Made by a program: the position numbers and the translations under genes. Shown one piece after another: positions 1-9,423 of a stretch of 27,237 nucleotides of DNA. Position 1 is the first letter of the stretch; every line of letters starts with the position of its first letter. The stretch lies in NCBI GenBank assembly GCA_964470845.1, contig CAYYEL010000022.1:1-27237 (forward strand), read 5' to 3'. This stretch comes from HGM04593 sp964470845 (GTDB lineage Bacteria; Bacteroidota; Bacteroidia; Bacteroidales; Bacteroidaceae). The notes under the pieces are model-generated. The model ran no database searches, was not told where the DNA came from, and saw nothing but the letters and a program-made list of their open reading frames with translations.

Positions 1-128
1 CGCCGGCTCCTCTTTATCGAAAGAGGAGCAGTAATAATGCTTTTTGTAATTCAAAAAGCACCAAAAAAGCTCGGCACTGAAAAACCGGGCATCCCCGCCT
101 TTTGCTCGCGAGCTGCGATTTTTCAGTG
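1..128. other. Hairpin-rich intergenic DNA downstream of uvrB
   Basis: No gene is seen here. Three inverted repeats are visible. Positions 6-15 pair perfectly with 20-29 (GCTCCTCTTT, loop ATCG). Positions 38-46 pair with 52-60 (TGCTTTTTG, five-base loop). Positions 75-84 pair with 119-128 (CACTGAAAAA, 34-base loop), and the self-complementary GCTCGCGAGC lies at 104-113 inside that loop. Read on the minus strand, uvrB transcripts would enter the large stem first and then reach CGAGC followed by six T at about 67-76, so this is a plausible uvrB terminator, though not a textbook one. The first two hairpins could belong to a gene beyond the left edge. Confidence 0.45.
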
Positions 129-144
129 TGCCTATTTTAGGAAA

Positions 145-2163
145 TTACTTTTTCTCTTTCAATAACTCTTGTAGTTTGAACATCTCGTCGCGGTACTGCG
201 CAGCTTCGATAAACTCCATTTTCGATGCGGCCTCTTCCATAAGGCGTCGGGTGCGGGCGATACTCTTTTCGAGTTGTTCGCGGTTCATATACTGCACTAT
301 GGGGTCGCAGGCAATGGCTGCCGGGGTGTCGCTATCGTTGTATAAGGGTCGCTCGGTTGTCTGTGGCCTCTCTTGTGCAAGGGCGTTGCTGATATTCTTC
401 TTTATCTGTGTTGGGGTTATTCCGTGTGCTTTATTATAGGCCATCTGTTTCTCGCGGCGGCGGTTGGTCTCGTCCATAGTACGTTTCATACTGCCTGTGA
501 TTTTGTCGGCATAAAAAATTACAAGACCGTTGACGTTACGGGCGGCACGTCCGGCTGTCTGTGTAAGTGAGCGGTCGCTGCGCAAAAAACCCTCTTTGTC
601 GGCGTCGAGGATGGCTACGAGGGACACCTCGGGCAGGTCGAGCCCCTCGCGCAGAAGGTTTACGCCTATCAGCACGTCGTACAGCCCCTCGCGCAGGTCG
701 GTCATAATTTGTATGCGTTCGAGGGTATCTACGTCGCTGTGTATGTAGTTGCAGCGTACTCCGTTTTTTTGCAGATACTCGGTGAGCTCCTCGGCCATAC
801 GTTTGGTGAGGGTGGTTACAAGCACACGTTCGTCGCGCTCGCAGCGTTGCTGTATCTCTTCCATCAGGTCATCTACCTGATTGCCCGCGGGACGCACCTC
901 GATTATGGGGTCGAGAAGGCCGGTGGGGCGGATAACCTGCTCGACGATAATGCCTTCGCTCTCTTGCAGCTCGTAGTCGTTGGGGGTTGCGCTTACATAT
1001 ATTACCTGATGGGTGAGCTCGCGGAACTCCTCGAATTTCAGTGGACGGTTGTCAAATGCGGCGGGCAGGCGGAAACCAAACTCGACAAGATTGCTCTTGC
1101 GGGCGCGGTCGCCACCGTACATTGCGTGTATCTGTGGCACGCTCACGTGGCTCTCGTCGATGATGAGCAGAAAATCGTCGGGGAAAAAGTCGAGCAGACA
1201 GTAGGGGCGTGTGCCCGGCTCGCGTCCGTCGAAGTAGCGCGAATAATTCTCTATGCCCGAACAGTGCCCAAGCTCGCGCAACATTTCGGTGTCGTAGGTT
1301 ACACGCTCGTGCAGACGCTTGGCCTCGAAAGGCTTGCCAATCTCCTTGAAATAATCGACGCGTTCGGCAAGGTCTTTCTCAATTTGGGCAATGGCACGCA
1401 TAGTGCTCTCTTTTGTTGTCATAAAGAGGTTGGCAGGGTATATTTTATACTCTTCGAGCTCGATGATGCGTGCTCCGGTGTCGGGGTCAATCTCCTCGAT
1501 GCACTCAATTTCGTCGTCCCAAAATGTGATGCGCAGCACGTGGTCGCTGTATGCGAGGCTGACATCGACAGTATCGCCCTTTACGCGGAAATTGCCGCGT
1601 CCAAGCTCAAGGTCGTTGCGCACGTACAAGCTACTCACCAAATTGCGCAAAAGTACATTGCGGTCGAGCTGCATTCCACGTTTAATCTCAATCACGTTTT
1701 TATAAAAATCGGATGGGTTGCCCATTCCGTAAATGCACGATACTGATGATATTACAACAACGTCCTTGCGTCCCGACAACAGCGCCGAGGTTGCCGAGAG
1801 GCGCAATTTGTCAATCTCGTCGTTTATGGCGAGGTCTTTCTCGATATATGTGTCGGTCGAGGGAATATAAGCCTCGGGCTGATAATAGTCGTAGTAAGAT
1901 ACGTAATACTCGACTGCGTTGTTGGGAAAAAAGCCTTTAAACTCGTTGTAGAGCTGTGCTGCGAGTGTCTTATTATGGCTCAGAATAAGGGTGGGGCGGT
2001 TAATCTCTTTAATGACGTTTGCCATTGTAAACGTCTTTCCCGAGCCTGTTACGCCCAACAGTGTCTGGGCGTGTGTGCCGTTTTTTACACCCTCGACAAG
2101 CTGTGCAATGGCTTCGGGCTGGTCGCCCATTGGTTTATAGTCGGATATTAGCTCGAATTTCAT
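145..2163 (-). CDS. uvrB: UvrABC excinuclease subunit B
   Basis: This is the damage-verifying helicase-like subunit of nucleotide excision repair. It is loaded by UvrA, opens the DNA around a lesion and recruits UvrC for incision. At 672 residues it has the normal family length. Walker A is GVTGSGKT at residues 37-44. The beta-hairpin region rich in Tyr (YYVSYYDYYQPEAYIPS) follows near residue 90. The Walker B/DEAD-type motif is DESH at 336-339, then SATP, and motifs V and VI are GVNLLREGLDLPEVS and QTAGRAARN. The C-terminal UVR coiled-coil that contacts UvrC and UvrA lies in the last 40 residues. The ATG at 2163 fits the family N-terminus. No clear TAnnTTTG promoter is seen upstream. A long open frame on the other strand is only its shadow. 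Confidence 0.98.
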   Translation of the reverse strand: MKFELISDYKPMGDQPEAIAQLVEGVKNGTHAQTLLGVTGSGKTFTMANVIKEINRPTLILSHNKTLAAQLYNEFKGFFPNNAVEYYVSYYDYYQPEAYIPSTDTYIEKDLAINDEIDKLRLSATSALLSGRKDVVVISSVSCIYGMGNPSDFYKNVIEIKRGMQLDRNVLLRNLVSSLYVRNDLELGRGNFRVKGDTVDVSLAYSDHVLRITFWDDEIECIEEIDPDTGARIIELEEYKIYPANLFMTTKESTMRAIAQIEKDLAERVDYFKEIGKPFEAKRLHERVTYDTEMLRELGHCSGIENYSRYFDGREPGTRPYCLLDFFPDDFLLIIDESHVSVPQIHAMYGGDRARKSNLVEFGFRLPAAFDNRPLKFEEFRELTHQVIYVSATPNDYELQESEGIIVEQVIRPTGLLDPIIEVRPAGNQVDDLMEEIQQRCERDERVLVTTLTKRMAEELTEYLQKNGVRCNYIHSDVDTLERIQIMTDLREGLYDVLIGVNLLREGLDLPEVSLVAILDADKEGFLRSDRSLTQTAGRAARNVNGLVIFYADKITGSMKRTMDETNRRREKQMAYNKAHGITPTQIKKNISNALAQERPQTTERPLYNDSDTPAAIACDPIVQYMNREQLEKSIARTRRLMEEAASKMEFIEAAQYRDEMFKLQELLKEKK

Positions 2164-2296
2164 ATTTTTTGTGCATTTTGAAAAATCTTGCTAATATAAT
2201 TATTTTAAATAATTTAATAAGTTATGTATTGTTTTTTTTAATGATAATAATAAGAATTAACCATAATTAAATCTGTGTGTGCCGAATATTGCTTTG

Positions 2297-2304
2297 TAAT
2301 TTTG
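2297..2304 (+). promoter_or_regulatory. Candidate -7 element (TAATTTTG) for the transporter gene
   Basis: TAATTTTG matches the Bacteroidetes -7 consensus TAnnTTTG and lies 32 bp before the ATG at 2337. The matching -33 region near 2272-2276 (TCTGTG) is weak. The whole 2164-2336 gap is very AT-rich, and no Shine-Dalgarno sequence is evident, which is usual in this phylum. Confidence 0.55.
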
Positions 2305-2336
2305 CAACGGGAGATATATTATAATAATTAAAGGCA

Positions 2337-3986
2337 ATGATGGAATTTGTAAATACTTTATTCTTTGGAAACGGAGTGGCACATTCAATGATAATTTTGG
2401 CACTCACAGTTGGCATCGGTGTTTTTTTGAGCAGGGTAAAAATAGCCGGGGTTTCATTTGGGGTTACGTGGGTGTTGTTTGTAGGTATTGTTCTGTCGCA
2501 TTTTGGTATGATGCTTGATGGGGAACTATTGCATTTTGTTAAGGAGTTTGGTCTTATTCTTTTTGTATATTCCATAGGCTTGCAAGTGGGGCCGAGTTTT
2601 TTTTCGAGTTTCAAAGCCGGCGGACTTAAATTGAATGCCGTAACTTGTACAATAGTGTTGTTTGATGTTATTATGGCGTTAATGCTTATTTTTACAACAG
2701 GCGAAAGTGTAGATACAATTACGGGAATAATGTCGGGAGCGGTAACAAATACTCCGGGAATGGGAGCTGCTGCCGCCGCATTTAAGGACGTGAATGGGGT
2801 GGATAGTACAAACATCGCATTGGGATATAGTGTTGCATATCCGCTTGGAGTAATAGGTTGTATTTTAGCTATTTATGCTATCGGATTTTTGTATAATGGC
2901 AAGAATATATCGGCGGTGAATGGCGATGATAATGTAGATATACAGCGTCTCTCACTTGAGGTTACAAATAAAGAGATAACGGGAATGACGCTTGAGGAAA
3001 TTCGTCAGAAGAATAATATAAATTTTATTGTATCGAGGATAATTCATAGCTCTACCGGAAATTGCGAGGCTGCAAACTCACAAAGCCGATTGAAACTTGG
3101 TGATAAAATATTAGTTGTAGCAAATGCCGACGTTAAGAATCAGTTGTTTACACTCATTGGCAATTGTGTGGGGGCAGAGTGGCTTAAAGCCGATGAACAG
3201 CTCGTGTCGCGCAAGATTGCATTTACTAATGCAAAACTCAACGGTGCTAAACTAAGTAAACTAAATATAAGACATCAGTTTGGGGTTAATGTTACTCGTG
3301 TATCCCGTGCAGGAATAGAATTTGCACCAACCGCCTCGTTTCGCTTGCAGGTTGGTGATATTGTTACTGTCGTTGGTAACGAAATGGCAGTAAACGATGT
3401 AAAGAAGATGTTGGGCGATGAACGCAAGTATCTCAATCATCCTAATCTTGTTCCCATTTTTATTGGTATTGCATTGGGTTGTATTTTGGGCAGTATTCCT
3501 CTTACGGGTACGCTTATTTCTACACCCTTGAAATTGGGATTGGCGGGCGGCCCGCTCATTGTCGCGATTCTTGTAAGTTATTTCGGGCCTAAGATAGGTG
3601 TTGTAACATATACAACCACCAGTGCCAATCTGATGATAAGGGAGATTGGAATTACTCTGTTTCTGGCTTGTGTGGGCTTAGGGGCAGGTGCCGATTTTCT
3701 TGATAGTATTGTTAATAAGGGGGGATATATGTGGATTCTATATGGAGCAATCATTACTATTCTGCCAATTATTATAGCTGGTGTTGTGGGGCGATATGTG
3801 CTTGGTATAAGATATAATACATTGGCCGGTGTTATTGCAGGCTCGTGTACCAATCCACCGGCCTTAGCTTTTGCCGGTCAGATGTCCTCGGGTGAGGCTG
3901 CTGCGGTGGGGTATGCTACGGTTTATCCATTGGCAATGTTCCTTAGGATACTTGTAGGACAGATGATTATCTTGTTACTTTGTTGA
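2337..3986 (+). CDS. AspT/YidE/YbjL-family putative transporter with two RCK_C domains
   Basis: This is an inner-membrane transporter of the aspartate:alanine exchanger superfamily; the substrate is not known. The 549-residue protein shows the family layout: an N-terminal hydrophobic half (about 1-180), a soluble central part with two TrkA_C/RCK_C-like domains (about 195-360), and a second hydrophobic half (about 365-549). The family's internal duplication shows in the paired motifs GAVTNTPGMGAA near residue 133 and GSCTNPPALAFA near residue 502. The gene starts ATGATG, and the first Met is used here. By eye its codon use is more AT-rich than that of uvrB or the permease beside it. Its stop codon is only 4 bp from the stop of the convergent permease gene. 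Family assignment is sure; direction and substrate of transport are not. Confidence 0.9.
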   Translation: MMEFVNTLFFGNGVAHSMIILALTVGIGVFLSRVKIAGVSFGVTWVLFVGIVLSHFGMMLDGELLHFVKEFGLILFVYSIGLQVGPSFFSSFKAGGLKLNAVTCTIVLFDVIMALMLIFTTGESVDTITGIMSGAVTNTPGMGAAAAAFKDVNGVDSTNIALGYSVAYPLGVIGCILAIYAIGFLYNGKNISAVNGDDNVDIQRLSLEVTNKEITGMTLEEIRQKNNINFIVSRIIHSSTGNCEAANSQSRLKLGDKILVVANADVKNQLFTLIGNCVGAEWLKADEQLVSRKIAFTNAKLNGAKLSKLNIRHQFGVNVTRVSRAGIEFAPTASFRLQVGDIVTVVGNEMAVNDVKKMLGDERKYLNHPNLVPIFIGIALGCILGSIPLTGTLISTPLKLGLAGGPLIVAILVSYFGPKIGVVTYTTTSANLMIREIGITLFLACVGLGAGADFLDSIVNKGGYMWILYGAIITILPIIIAGVVGRYVLGIRYNTLAGVIAGSCTNPPALAFAGQMSSGEAAAVGYATVYPLAMFLRILVGQMIILLLC

Positions 3987-3990
3987 CCTA

Positions 3991-6303
3991 TTACCCTTTG
4001 CTGATGACCTCGGCTGGATTCTCGTTGAGTGCTTTCCAAGAGCTTGCCGCCACGATGGCAAATGTAAGCAGTGCCACCATAATAAATGCAACGATAAAAA
4101 TAGACGCAGTGATGCTTTCTCTCGTCGAGCCATCGGCAATTATTATGGCTATTGCAATGGGCAAGGCCAAAATGTAACCGATGGTTAGGATTTTGAAATA
4201 TCGCAGTGTGAGTTGTCGCAGAATATTGCCACGTGTGGCACCGTTGACGCGGCGGATGGCAATCTCTTTGCGTCGGTGCTGCGTCTCGAAAAATACCATC
4301 CCGAATACTCCCAACAAGGCAACCGCAACAGCCACCAATGCAAATATCGCATAAGTGTAGGCCGAAAGGATTATCCCCTCGTGCGCTGTTCGGAAAATGT
4401 CGTCGAAACTTTCTATTCGTGCTCTTTTTTGCTTGGGGTCGAAATCTTGTCGCAGTTTTTCGATGTGAGGTGCAACGTCCGAGAGGGTGTAACCGTCGGC
4501 GAGCCTGAAATATACGCCCGATAGATGGTCGGCCTCTCTATAATGCAAAATGGGGGGCTCGGTGATATGTGATAGGGGGTGATTGATAAAGTCGCGGCAC
4601 ACGCCTATGACCTCGCTGTAAGTGTTGTTGTCGTGCGAGAGGCGGTCGCCTATTTGTATGCCGAATTTTTCATTTACGCTGCGGCTTATAATTATTTTAT
4701 CGCCATCCTTGCTCCCGTTAAAGGCGCGCCCCTCGATAATCTCAATCCTCATAAATTGTGTGTAATTATGTGCCACCGATTGATAATTGAGGGTCATCCT
4801 CTTGTCGAGGTTCATGGAGTGAATTTCAGTAGGGTAGTAGTCTATCAGCGGCCGGCCCCAATTAAAGGTTACATCGGCCACGGCGTTGCACTTTTTAAGC
4901 GCTGCGGCATACTCGTCCATTTGGTGCGTGTATGTACTGAAACTGTACATATAAAAATCCTTGTCGAATCCTAAGGCTCGGCCCTTTAACGAGATAAAAT
5001 GACTGTATTGTGCAAGGGCAAGGATGATGAAGAGGAAAGAGACAACATACTGCAATCCCAGAAGGGTGTTGCGGATGATGCGTCCCGAGGTTCCCGATGC
5101 GAAACTACCCTTGAGCACGAATGCCGGCGGAAAAGAGGTAACGTACCACGCGGGGTAGGCGGCAGTAGCTATGGCTGCACCGATTGATATTGTCGCAAGC
5201 ACGCTGTATGTGTGTATCTTGTCGGCCGTGGTGAGGCTGTTGCCGAGTGTCTCTTGCGGAAGTGTCTGTATCAGCAGCAACTGCAGTGCAAGCGCCATCG
5301 AGACAAGCAGCACGCTCTCGAAAAGCAGCTCTATGGCAATGGACAAGCGTTCGGCCCCCATCACCTTGCAGATGTTTATGTTGCGTATGCGGCGCGGAAT
5401 AAGTGCGACGAAAAAGTTGAAATAGTTGATAAAGGCTATTGACAAAAGGGTGATTGCAATGGCCCAAAAAGACCAAAAATAGCCCCTCTGTGCCGGCATT
5501 GTGAAGCCGGCGTAAGCGTCGAGGTCGTGCGTTTCTTTAGTGTGGTCGAGGCGAACGAGGCGCAGATGCTTGTGTATGTTCGCGCTGTCCACCTTTTTAT
5601 ACTCGTCGCCATCCATATTTGCTATTATGGCGGCTGCGCTCTCAAGGAAAAGGCGGTGGTCGTCGGCGTTATGCAATTTAATGTATAGGTTGCACTTGCT
5701 CTCGCCTCGGGATTCAATATTGGCAATCTGCGGGCTGCAAATAAGCCTGTTGACGTCAAAATCGCTATTGTCGGGGAAATCCTCGAAGATGGCCTCTACT
5801 GTGCAGCTTTTGCCGCGTATAATGGCATCGTCGCCCGGCTCGATATTCATTTTTTCGGCATAGCTTCGGGCTATTGCAATTCCGTTGCCGTTTATTATTT
5901 TATCGCGGCCGCCTGCAACGAAATTCACACTCAGAGTGCTCAGATTCTCCTCTGTTGCAGTAATTGCGAAGAGGCCGCCCGACGCTTCCTCGTTGCCCGG
6001 AAACTCGATGAGGGTAAATGCGCTGCGTCGGTCGAAAATAAAACTGCTCTCGATGTGGGGCGAGCCAGCCTTCAGCCTCTCTTGCAGCTCCTTTTTTAGA
6101 AAGGCTGTCCACGTGTCGCTACCTATTCGGCTATCGACACGATAGATGCGTTTATAATCTTTTATCCCTCGATTCCAATGTTCGTGAAAATAGTATTGCG
6201 ACAATATAAAATAGGTTATTGTGAGGGCAATGGCGAGCCCCGAGACGTTGAGCGCGGCCGATAATCTCTGTTGCCTTATGGAGGATAGAATGTTTTTCAG
6301 CAT
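3991..6303 (-). CDS. MacB/FtsX-type ABC transporter permease
   Basis: This 770-residue inner-membrane protein has the duplicated MacB_PCD/FtsX layout common in Bacteroidetes. A first transmembrane helix (about 14-38) is followed by a periplasmic domain to about 270. Three helices lie between about 275 and 395. A second half begins with a helix near 417-437, then a second periplasmic domain to about 660, and three helices to the C-terminus, which ends NPAEVISKG. Such proteins use ATP hydrolysis by a partner to drive a periplasmic stroke, as in MacB efflux or LolCDE lipoprotein release. No ATPase gene lies next to it in this window, so the partner must be encoded elsewhere. It is the only gene of its transcription unit visible here. 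Substrate unknown. Confidence 0.9.
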   Translation of the reverse strand: MLKNILSSIRQQRLSAALNVSGLAIALTITYFILSQYYFHEHWNRGIKDYKRIYRVDSRIGSDTWTAFLKKELQERLKAGSPHIESSFIFDRRSAFTLIEFPGNEEASGGLFAITATEENLSTLSVNFVAGGRDKIINGNGIAIARSYAEKMNIEPGDDAIIRGKSCTVEAIFEDFPDNSDFDVNRLICSPQIANIESRGESKCNLYIKLHNADDHRLFLESAAAIIANMDGDEYKKVDSANIHKHLRLVRLDHTKETHDLDAYAGFTMPAQRGYFWSFWAIAITLLSIAFINYFNFFVALIPRRIRNINICKVMGAERLSIAIELLFESVLLVSMALALQLLLIQTLPQETLGNSLTTADKIHTYSVLATISIGAAIATAAYPAWYVTSFPPAFVLKGSFASGTSGRIIRNTLLGLQYVVSFLFIILALAQYSHFISLKGRALGFDKDFYMYSFSTYTHQMDEYAAALKKCNAVADVTFNWGRPLIDYYPTEIHSMNLDKRMTLNYQSVAHNYTQFMRIEIIEGRAFNGSKDGDKIIISRSVNEKFGIQIGDRLSHDNNTYSEVIGVCRDFINHPLSHITEPPILHYREADHLSGVYFRLADGYTLSDVAPHIEKLRQDFDPKQKRARIESFDDIFRTAHEGIILSAYTYAIFALVAVAVALLGVFGMVFFETQHRRKEIAIRRVNGATRGNILRQLTLRYFKILTIGYILALPIAIAIIIADGSTRESITASIFIVAFIMVALLTFAIVAASSWKALNENPAEVISKG

Positions 6304-6402
6304 ATCATTTGTGTTAAATAAACGAAAATGTATATGCTAAGGTAGGAGGAAAAATAAATATATGTCAAGGAAAATTTTTAAAAACCGCATTTTCAAGGCC
6401 AA

Positions 6403-6425
6403 AAGTGTGCAATTTTTGCACACTT
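6403..6425. repeat. Perfect 10-bp inverted repeat in divergent intergenic region
   Basis: AAGTGTGCAA at 6403-6412 is the exact reverse complement of TTGCACACTT at 6416-6425, with a loop of only TTT. It lies between the divergent permease (start 6303) and GH16 gene (start 6578). It is not followed by a T-run suited to either gene, so an operator or an RNA leader structure is more likely than a terminator. The rest of 6304-6577 holds no gene. Confidence 0.6.
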
Positions 6426-6503
6426 GTAAATGTTTTTTACCGAGTGTAATTCTGTTGGGATGTAAAAAATGTGGAGTTTCTTTATTTTTTGTTTCTTTAT
6501 GTG

Positions 6504-6511
6504 TATCTTCG
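6504..6511 (+). promoter_or_regulatory. Candidate -7 element (TATCTTCG) for the GH16 gene
   Basis: TATCTTCG differs from TAnnTTTG at one base and lies 66 bp before the GH16 ATG. No TTTG was found 19-21 bp upstream, so the assignment is tentative. A transcript from here would carry a leader of about 60 nt ending in A/T-rich sequence before the start codon. Confidence 0.4.
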
Positions 6512-6577
6512 CACGTTAGCGCGCGTTCACATCAAGCGCTTCTAAACAGAATTTACTAATTATTAAATATCAATATT

Positions 6578-9319
6578 ATGAGAAAAACATTCTTGTGTTG
6601 CCACAAGTGGTTGCTCTTTATTGCAGTGGTGCTGCTTGGAGCACTGCCCGCAACAGCGCAGAGTGAGCAAACTGATAATTATCCCATCAACTTCAATGAG
6701 AATCAGAATTACACGCACGCATCGCGTCGTCTTAATTCGGTGTCTCTCAGTGGCTCAAAGGATGGCGAGCAGACAATAGCGTTGCCCACACCTTTGAAGG
6801 TATATTCGCGAGTGGACGCTCCGGTGTTTAGTGCACGTGCGGGCGAGACACTGACTGCAAAATTTGGTTTTTCGAGCGATTGGATGCACGGCTTTGTATA
6901 TATCGACTGTGGACAGGATGGTAGTTTCGAGGCTGCTCTCGATGAGGATGGTTCGATACCCGAGGGTAGCGATATTATGGCATTCTCGTATGCCGAGGTG
7001 GAGCTTGGCTCGGGCGAGGGTTACAACAGTGCTGGTAACAGAGTAAGTAATTCCAACGTGCTTAACCCTCCCTCGTTTGTGCTTCCCAATCTTAGGAACG
7101 GATTCTACCGTATGCGCTATAAGGTCGATTGGGCATCTATCGACCCTGCCGGACGTCCCGAGGATGGTAACGGTATTATTAAAAACGGAGGTGCTGTTTG
7201 CGACGTGCGTCTGAATGTTCACAACGAATATAGCACAATAAACGTCGTGGCCTCAAATGGTGCAATAGTTGCAGCGGACGGCTCGACACTCAATGGTTAC
7301 AAGCATAAATTCGGCGAGCCTTTGAACGTGAAAATAGTACCCGAGGCCGGGTATATGCTGAATGTTCTTCGCATACGCCACGGACACAATCTTGATGGCG
7401 ACTCGTTCATTCACGGTGTTGCACAATATAGCGACGAGGTTATTCCCGGTTATTTGATTAACGGTGGCGAGTACGAGATTCCTGCCGAGTTTGTTGACGG
7501 CGACGTAAGAATAGAGTGTGAATTTGCAACAGCAAGCACTCCTTCCGAGGGGCTTTATTCGCTGTCGTTTGACAAAGACGCCGAGGCATCGGCTGCATAC
7601 GAGGGTAAAATAACAATTACCTCGGCTGCAAAGAAACGCATTGTAACGCTCGATGGTAACAATATCTATTACCCGATGCTTACGGGGCATAACACCTTTG
7701 CCGATTCACGCAATTTTAATATCACAATTGAGGACAATCGCGAGGCTCTCGATTATTATCTGTACATCGACCTTAACAACGACGGCAAGTTTGCAGCAAT
7801 GCTCGACGATAGAGGACAGCCTGCGCTATCGAGTGAGCTTGTAGCCTTTACCCGATACAATGGAAAGGATAGCAACGGAAACAGTGTAGAGGCAACAAAT
7901 AGCAAGGTGCTTGCATTTGAGATTCCGCAGATTCTGCCCGACGGCGTCTATCGTATGCGTCTGAAAGCAGATGTCAATGATATTGCTCCCGAGGGTAGCG
8001 CCGATATTCAGGCAAAGAATGGTGTTGTCGCCGATGTGCTTCTGAGTATTGTTAGTGGCCAAAGGTCGCTGCGTCTGTTCTCGACCAATGGTAATATTTA
8101 TGGCCTTAACAATACCGCTCTTCCCACGAAGATTACTCCGCTCACAAGATTAAATGTTTTTGGTACGCCTGTACAGAAAGGATATGTACCTAAGAACGTC
8201 AGTGTTAAGCACGGACACAACCTCGATGGCCCGCAATATGTAAACGGCAATATTCAGTGGAGCGAGTATGAGCCTGTGTCTCATCGCTTTGCGCTTGCGG
8301 CCGACAGTGTCAATGGCGACGTTGAAATTTACATCGACTACGAGAGAAGCGATGCTGCCGAGTATTATCTTGTGTTCAGCGACGAGTTTAACGCGCCCAA
8401 TGGTACCGAGCCTGTGAGCTCGAAATGGATGCGTTGTCAGCGTTACGGTGCAACGTGGAATCGTTGGCTCAGTGATAGTAAAGAGGTTATCTATCAGCAG
8501 GATGGCGACCTTGTAGCACGTGCAATTCCCAACCCCGACACCTCGACCGATAATGTACCGATGATTACCGGAGGTATAAAGAGTTACAATCGTTTCGGAT
8601 TTACATACGGATACATCGAGGCGCGTATCTTCTCGAATCCTTGGACAGGTAACTTCCCTGCATTTTGGATGATGCCCGAGAATCAGAGTGCGGGCTGGCC
8701 CGATTGCGGTGAGATTGATATTTGGGAGACTATCGACGCACAGAATCGCTCTTGGCACACTGTACACTCGAATTGGACATACGACCTTGGACATACTAAC
8801 AACCCACAATCGAGTTTTAATGTTGCGGTAGATCTTAGCTGCTATCACACCTACGGCCTCGAATGGGACGAGACATCGCTTGTTTGGTATGTTGATGGAA
8901 AAGAGGTTGCCCGATACGAAAAATCGACCAATCAGTCGCATCTCTCACAAGGCCAGTGGCCCTTTGACAAGCACTTCCACATTATCCTCAATCAGAGTGT
9001 GGGCAATGGCTCGTGGGCTGCAAATGCCGATGTTTCACACATTTATGAGACACGTTTCGACTGGGTGCGTGTATATCAGAAGAAGGGTATGAAGAATACC
9101 CTCGGAACTGTGGATGTTGACGAGGTTATTATGGATAAGGCTGTTGGCGTTGATGTTGTCGAGGGGGGTGTACGCGTGGCGGCCGAGCGCCCTACACAGG
9201 TGAACATTGCCGAGGTCTCGGGACGTGTAGTCGTTGATGCTGTTGTCGATGGCTCAAAGGTTTTTAATCTCGACAATGGCTTTTACATTGTAAATGGTGT
9301 AAAGGTGTATGTGAGATAA
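6578..9319 (+). CDS. Secreted GH16-family glucanase-like enzyme with two tandem accessory modules
   Basis: This is a predicted extracellular endo-acting beta-glycanase of family GH16, which includes laminarinases, lichenases, agarases and carrageenases. The 913-residue protein has a signal peptide (1-27, ending PATAQS). Two copies of a roughly 277-residue module follow: each has a D-x-(N/Q)-x-D-G-x-F loop (YIDCGQDGSF and YIDLNNDGKF) and later the shared string HGHNLDG, near residues 267 and 544. The catalytic domain runs from about 595 to 850. Its EIDIWE motif supplies the nucleophile E712 and acid/base E717. The last 60 residues are Val-rich and end GFYIVNGVKVYVR, like a short type IX secretion sorting tail. 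The substrate cannot be told from sequence alone; laminarin-type beta-1,3-glucan is the first guess. A strong terminator follows. Confidence 0.92.
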   Translation: MRKTFLCCHKWLLFIAVVLLGALPATAQSEQTDNYPINFNENQNYTHASRRLNSVSLSGSKDGEQTIALPTPLKVYSRVDAPVFSARAGETLTAKFGFSSDWMHGFVYIDCGQDGSFEAALDEDGSIPEGSDIMAFSYAEVELGSGEGYNSAGNRVSNSNVLNPPSFVLPNLRNGFYRMRYKVDWASIDPAGRPEDGNGIIKNGGAVCDVRLNVHNEYSTINVVASNGAIVAADGSTLNGYKHKFGEPLNVKIVPEAGYMLNVLRIRHGHNLDGDSFIHGVAQYSDEVIPGYLINGGEYEIPAEFVDGDVRIECEFATASTPSEGLYSLSFDKDAEASAAYEGKITITSAAKKRIVTLDGNNIYYPMLTGHNTFADSRNFNITIEDNREALDYYLYIDLNNDGKFAAMLDDRGQPALSSELVAFTRYNGKDSNGNSVEATNSKVLAFEIPQILPDGVYRMRLKADVNDIAPEGSADIQAKNGVVADVLLSIVSGQRSLRLFSTNGNIYGLNNTALPTKITPLTRLNVFGTPVQKGYVPKNVSVKHGHNLDGPQYVNGNIQWSEYEPVSHRFALAADSVNGDVEIYIDYERSDAAEYYLVFSDEFNAPNGTEPVSSKWMRCQRYGATWNRWLSDSKEVIYQQDGDLVARAIPNPDTSTDNVPMITGGIKSYNRFGFTYGYIEARIFSNPWTGNFPAFWMMPENQSAGWPDCGEIDIWETIDAQNRSWHTVHSNWTYDLGHTNNPQSSFNVAVDLSCYHTYGLEWDETSLVWYVDGKEVARYEKSTNQSHLSQGQWPFDKHFHIILNQSVGNGSWAANADVSHIYETRFDWVRVYQKKGMKNTLGTVDVDEVIMDKAVGVDVVEGGVRVAAERPTQVNIAEVSGRVVVDAVVDGSKVFNLDNGFYIVNGVKVYVR

Positions 9320-9336
9320 GACGCTATTCTATACGT

Positions 9337-9381
9337 AACAATAGGGTAGGCTTTTAAAAAGCCTACCCTATTGTTTTTTTT
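9337..9381 (+). terminator. Rho-independent terminator of the GH16 gene
   Basis: A 19-bp perfect stem (9337-9355 with 9357-9375, containing AATAGGGTAGGC) is followed by a run of eight T at 9374-9381. On the minus strand the same stem is preceded by an A-run but not followed by a good T-run, so it would act only weakly for the cluster that ends at 9424. Confidence 0.93.
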
Positions 9382-9423
9382 GGTGCTTGTATGCTGCTCG
9401 GTGAGCGGCATTTTGTGGGGGAA

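Noticed and set aside
709..1746. 345-codon open frame on + strand
   Set aside because: It lies wholly opposite uvrB, has no family motif, and follows from uvrB codon use.
8150..8941. 263-codon open frame on - strand
   Set aside because: It is antisense to the GH16 catalytic domain, which has clear motifs on the + strand.
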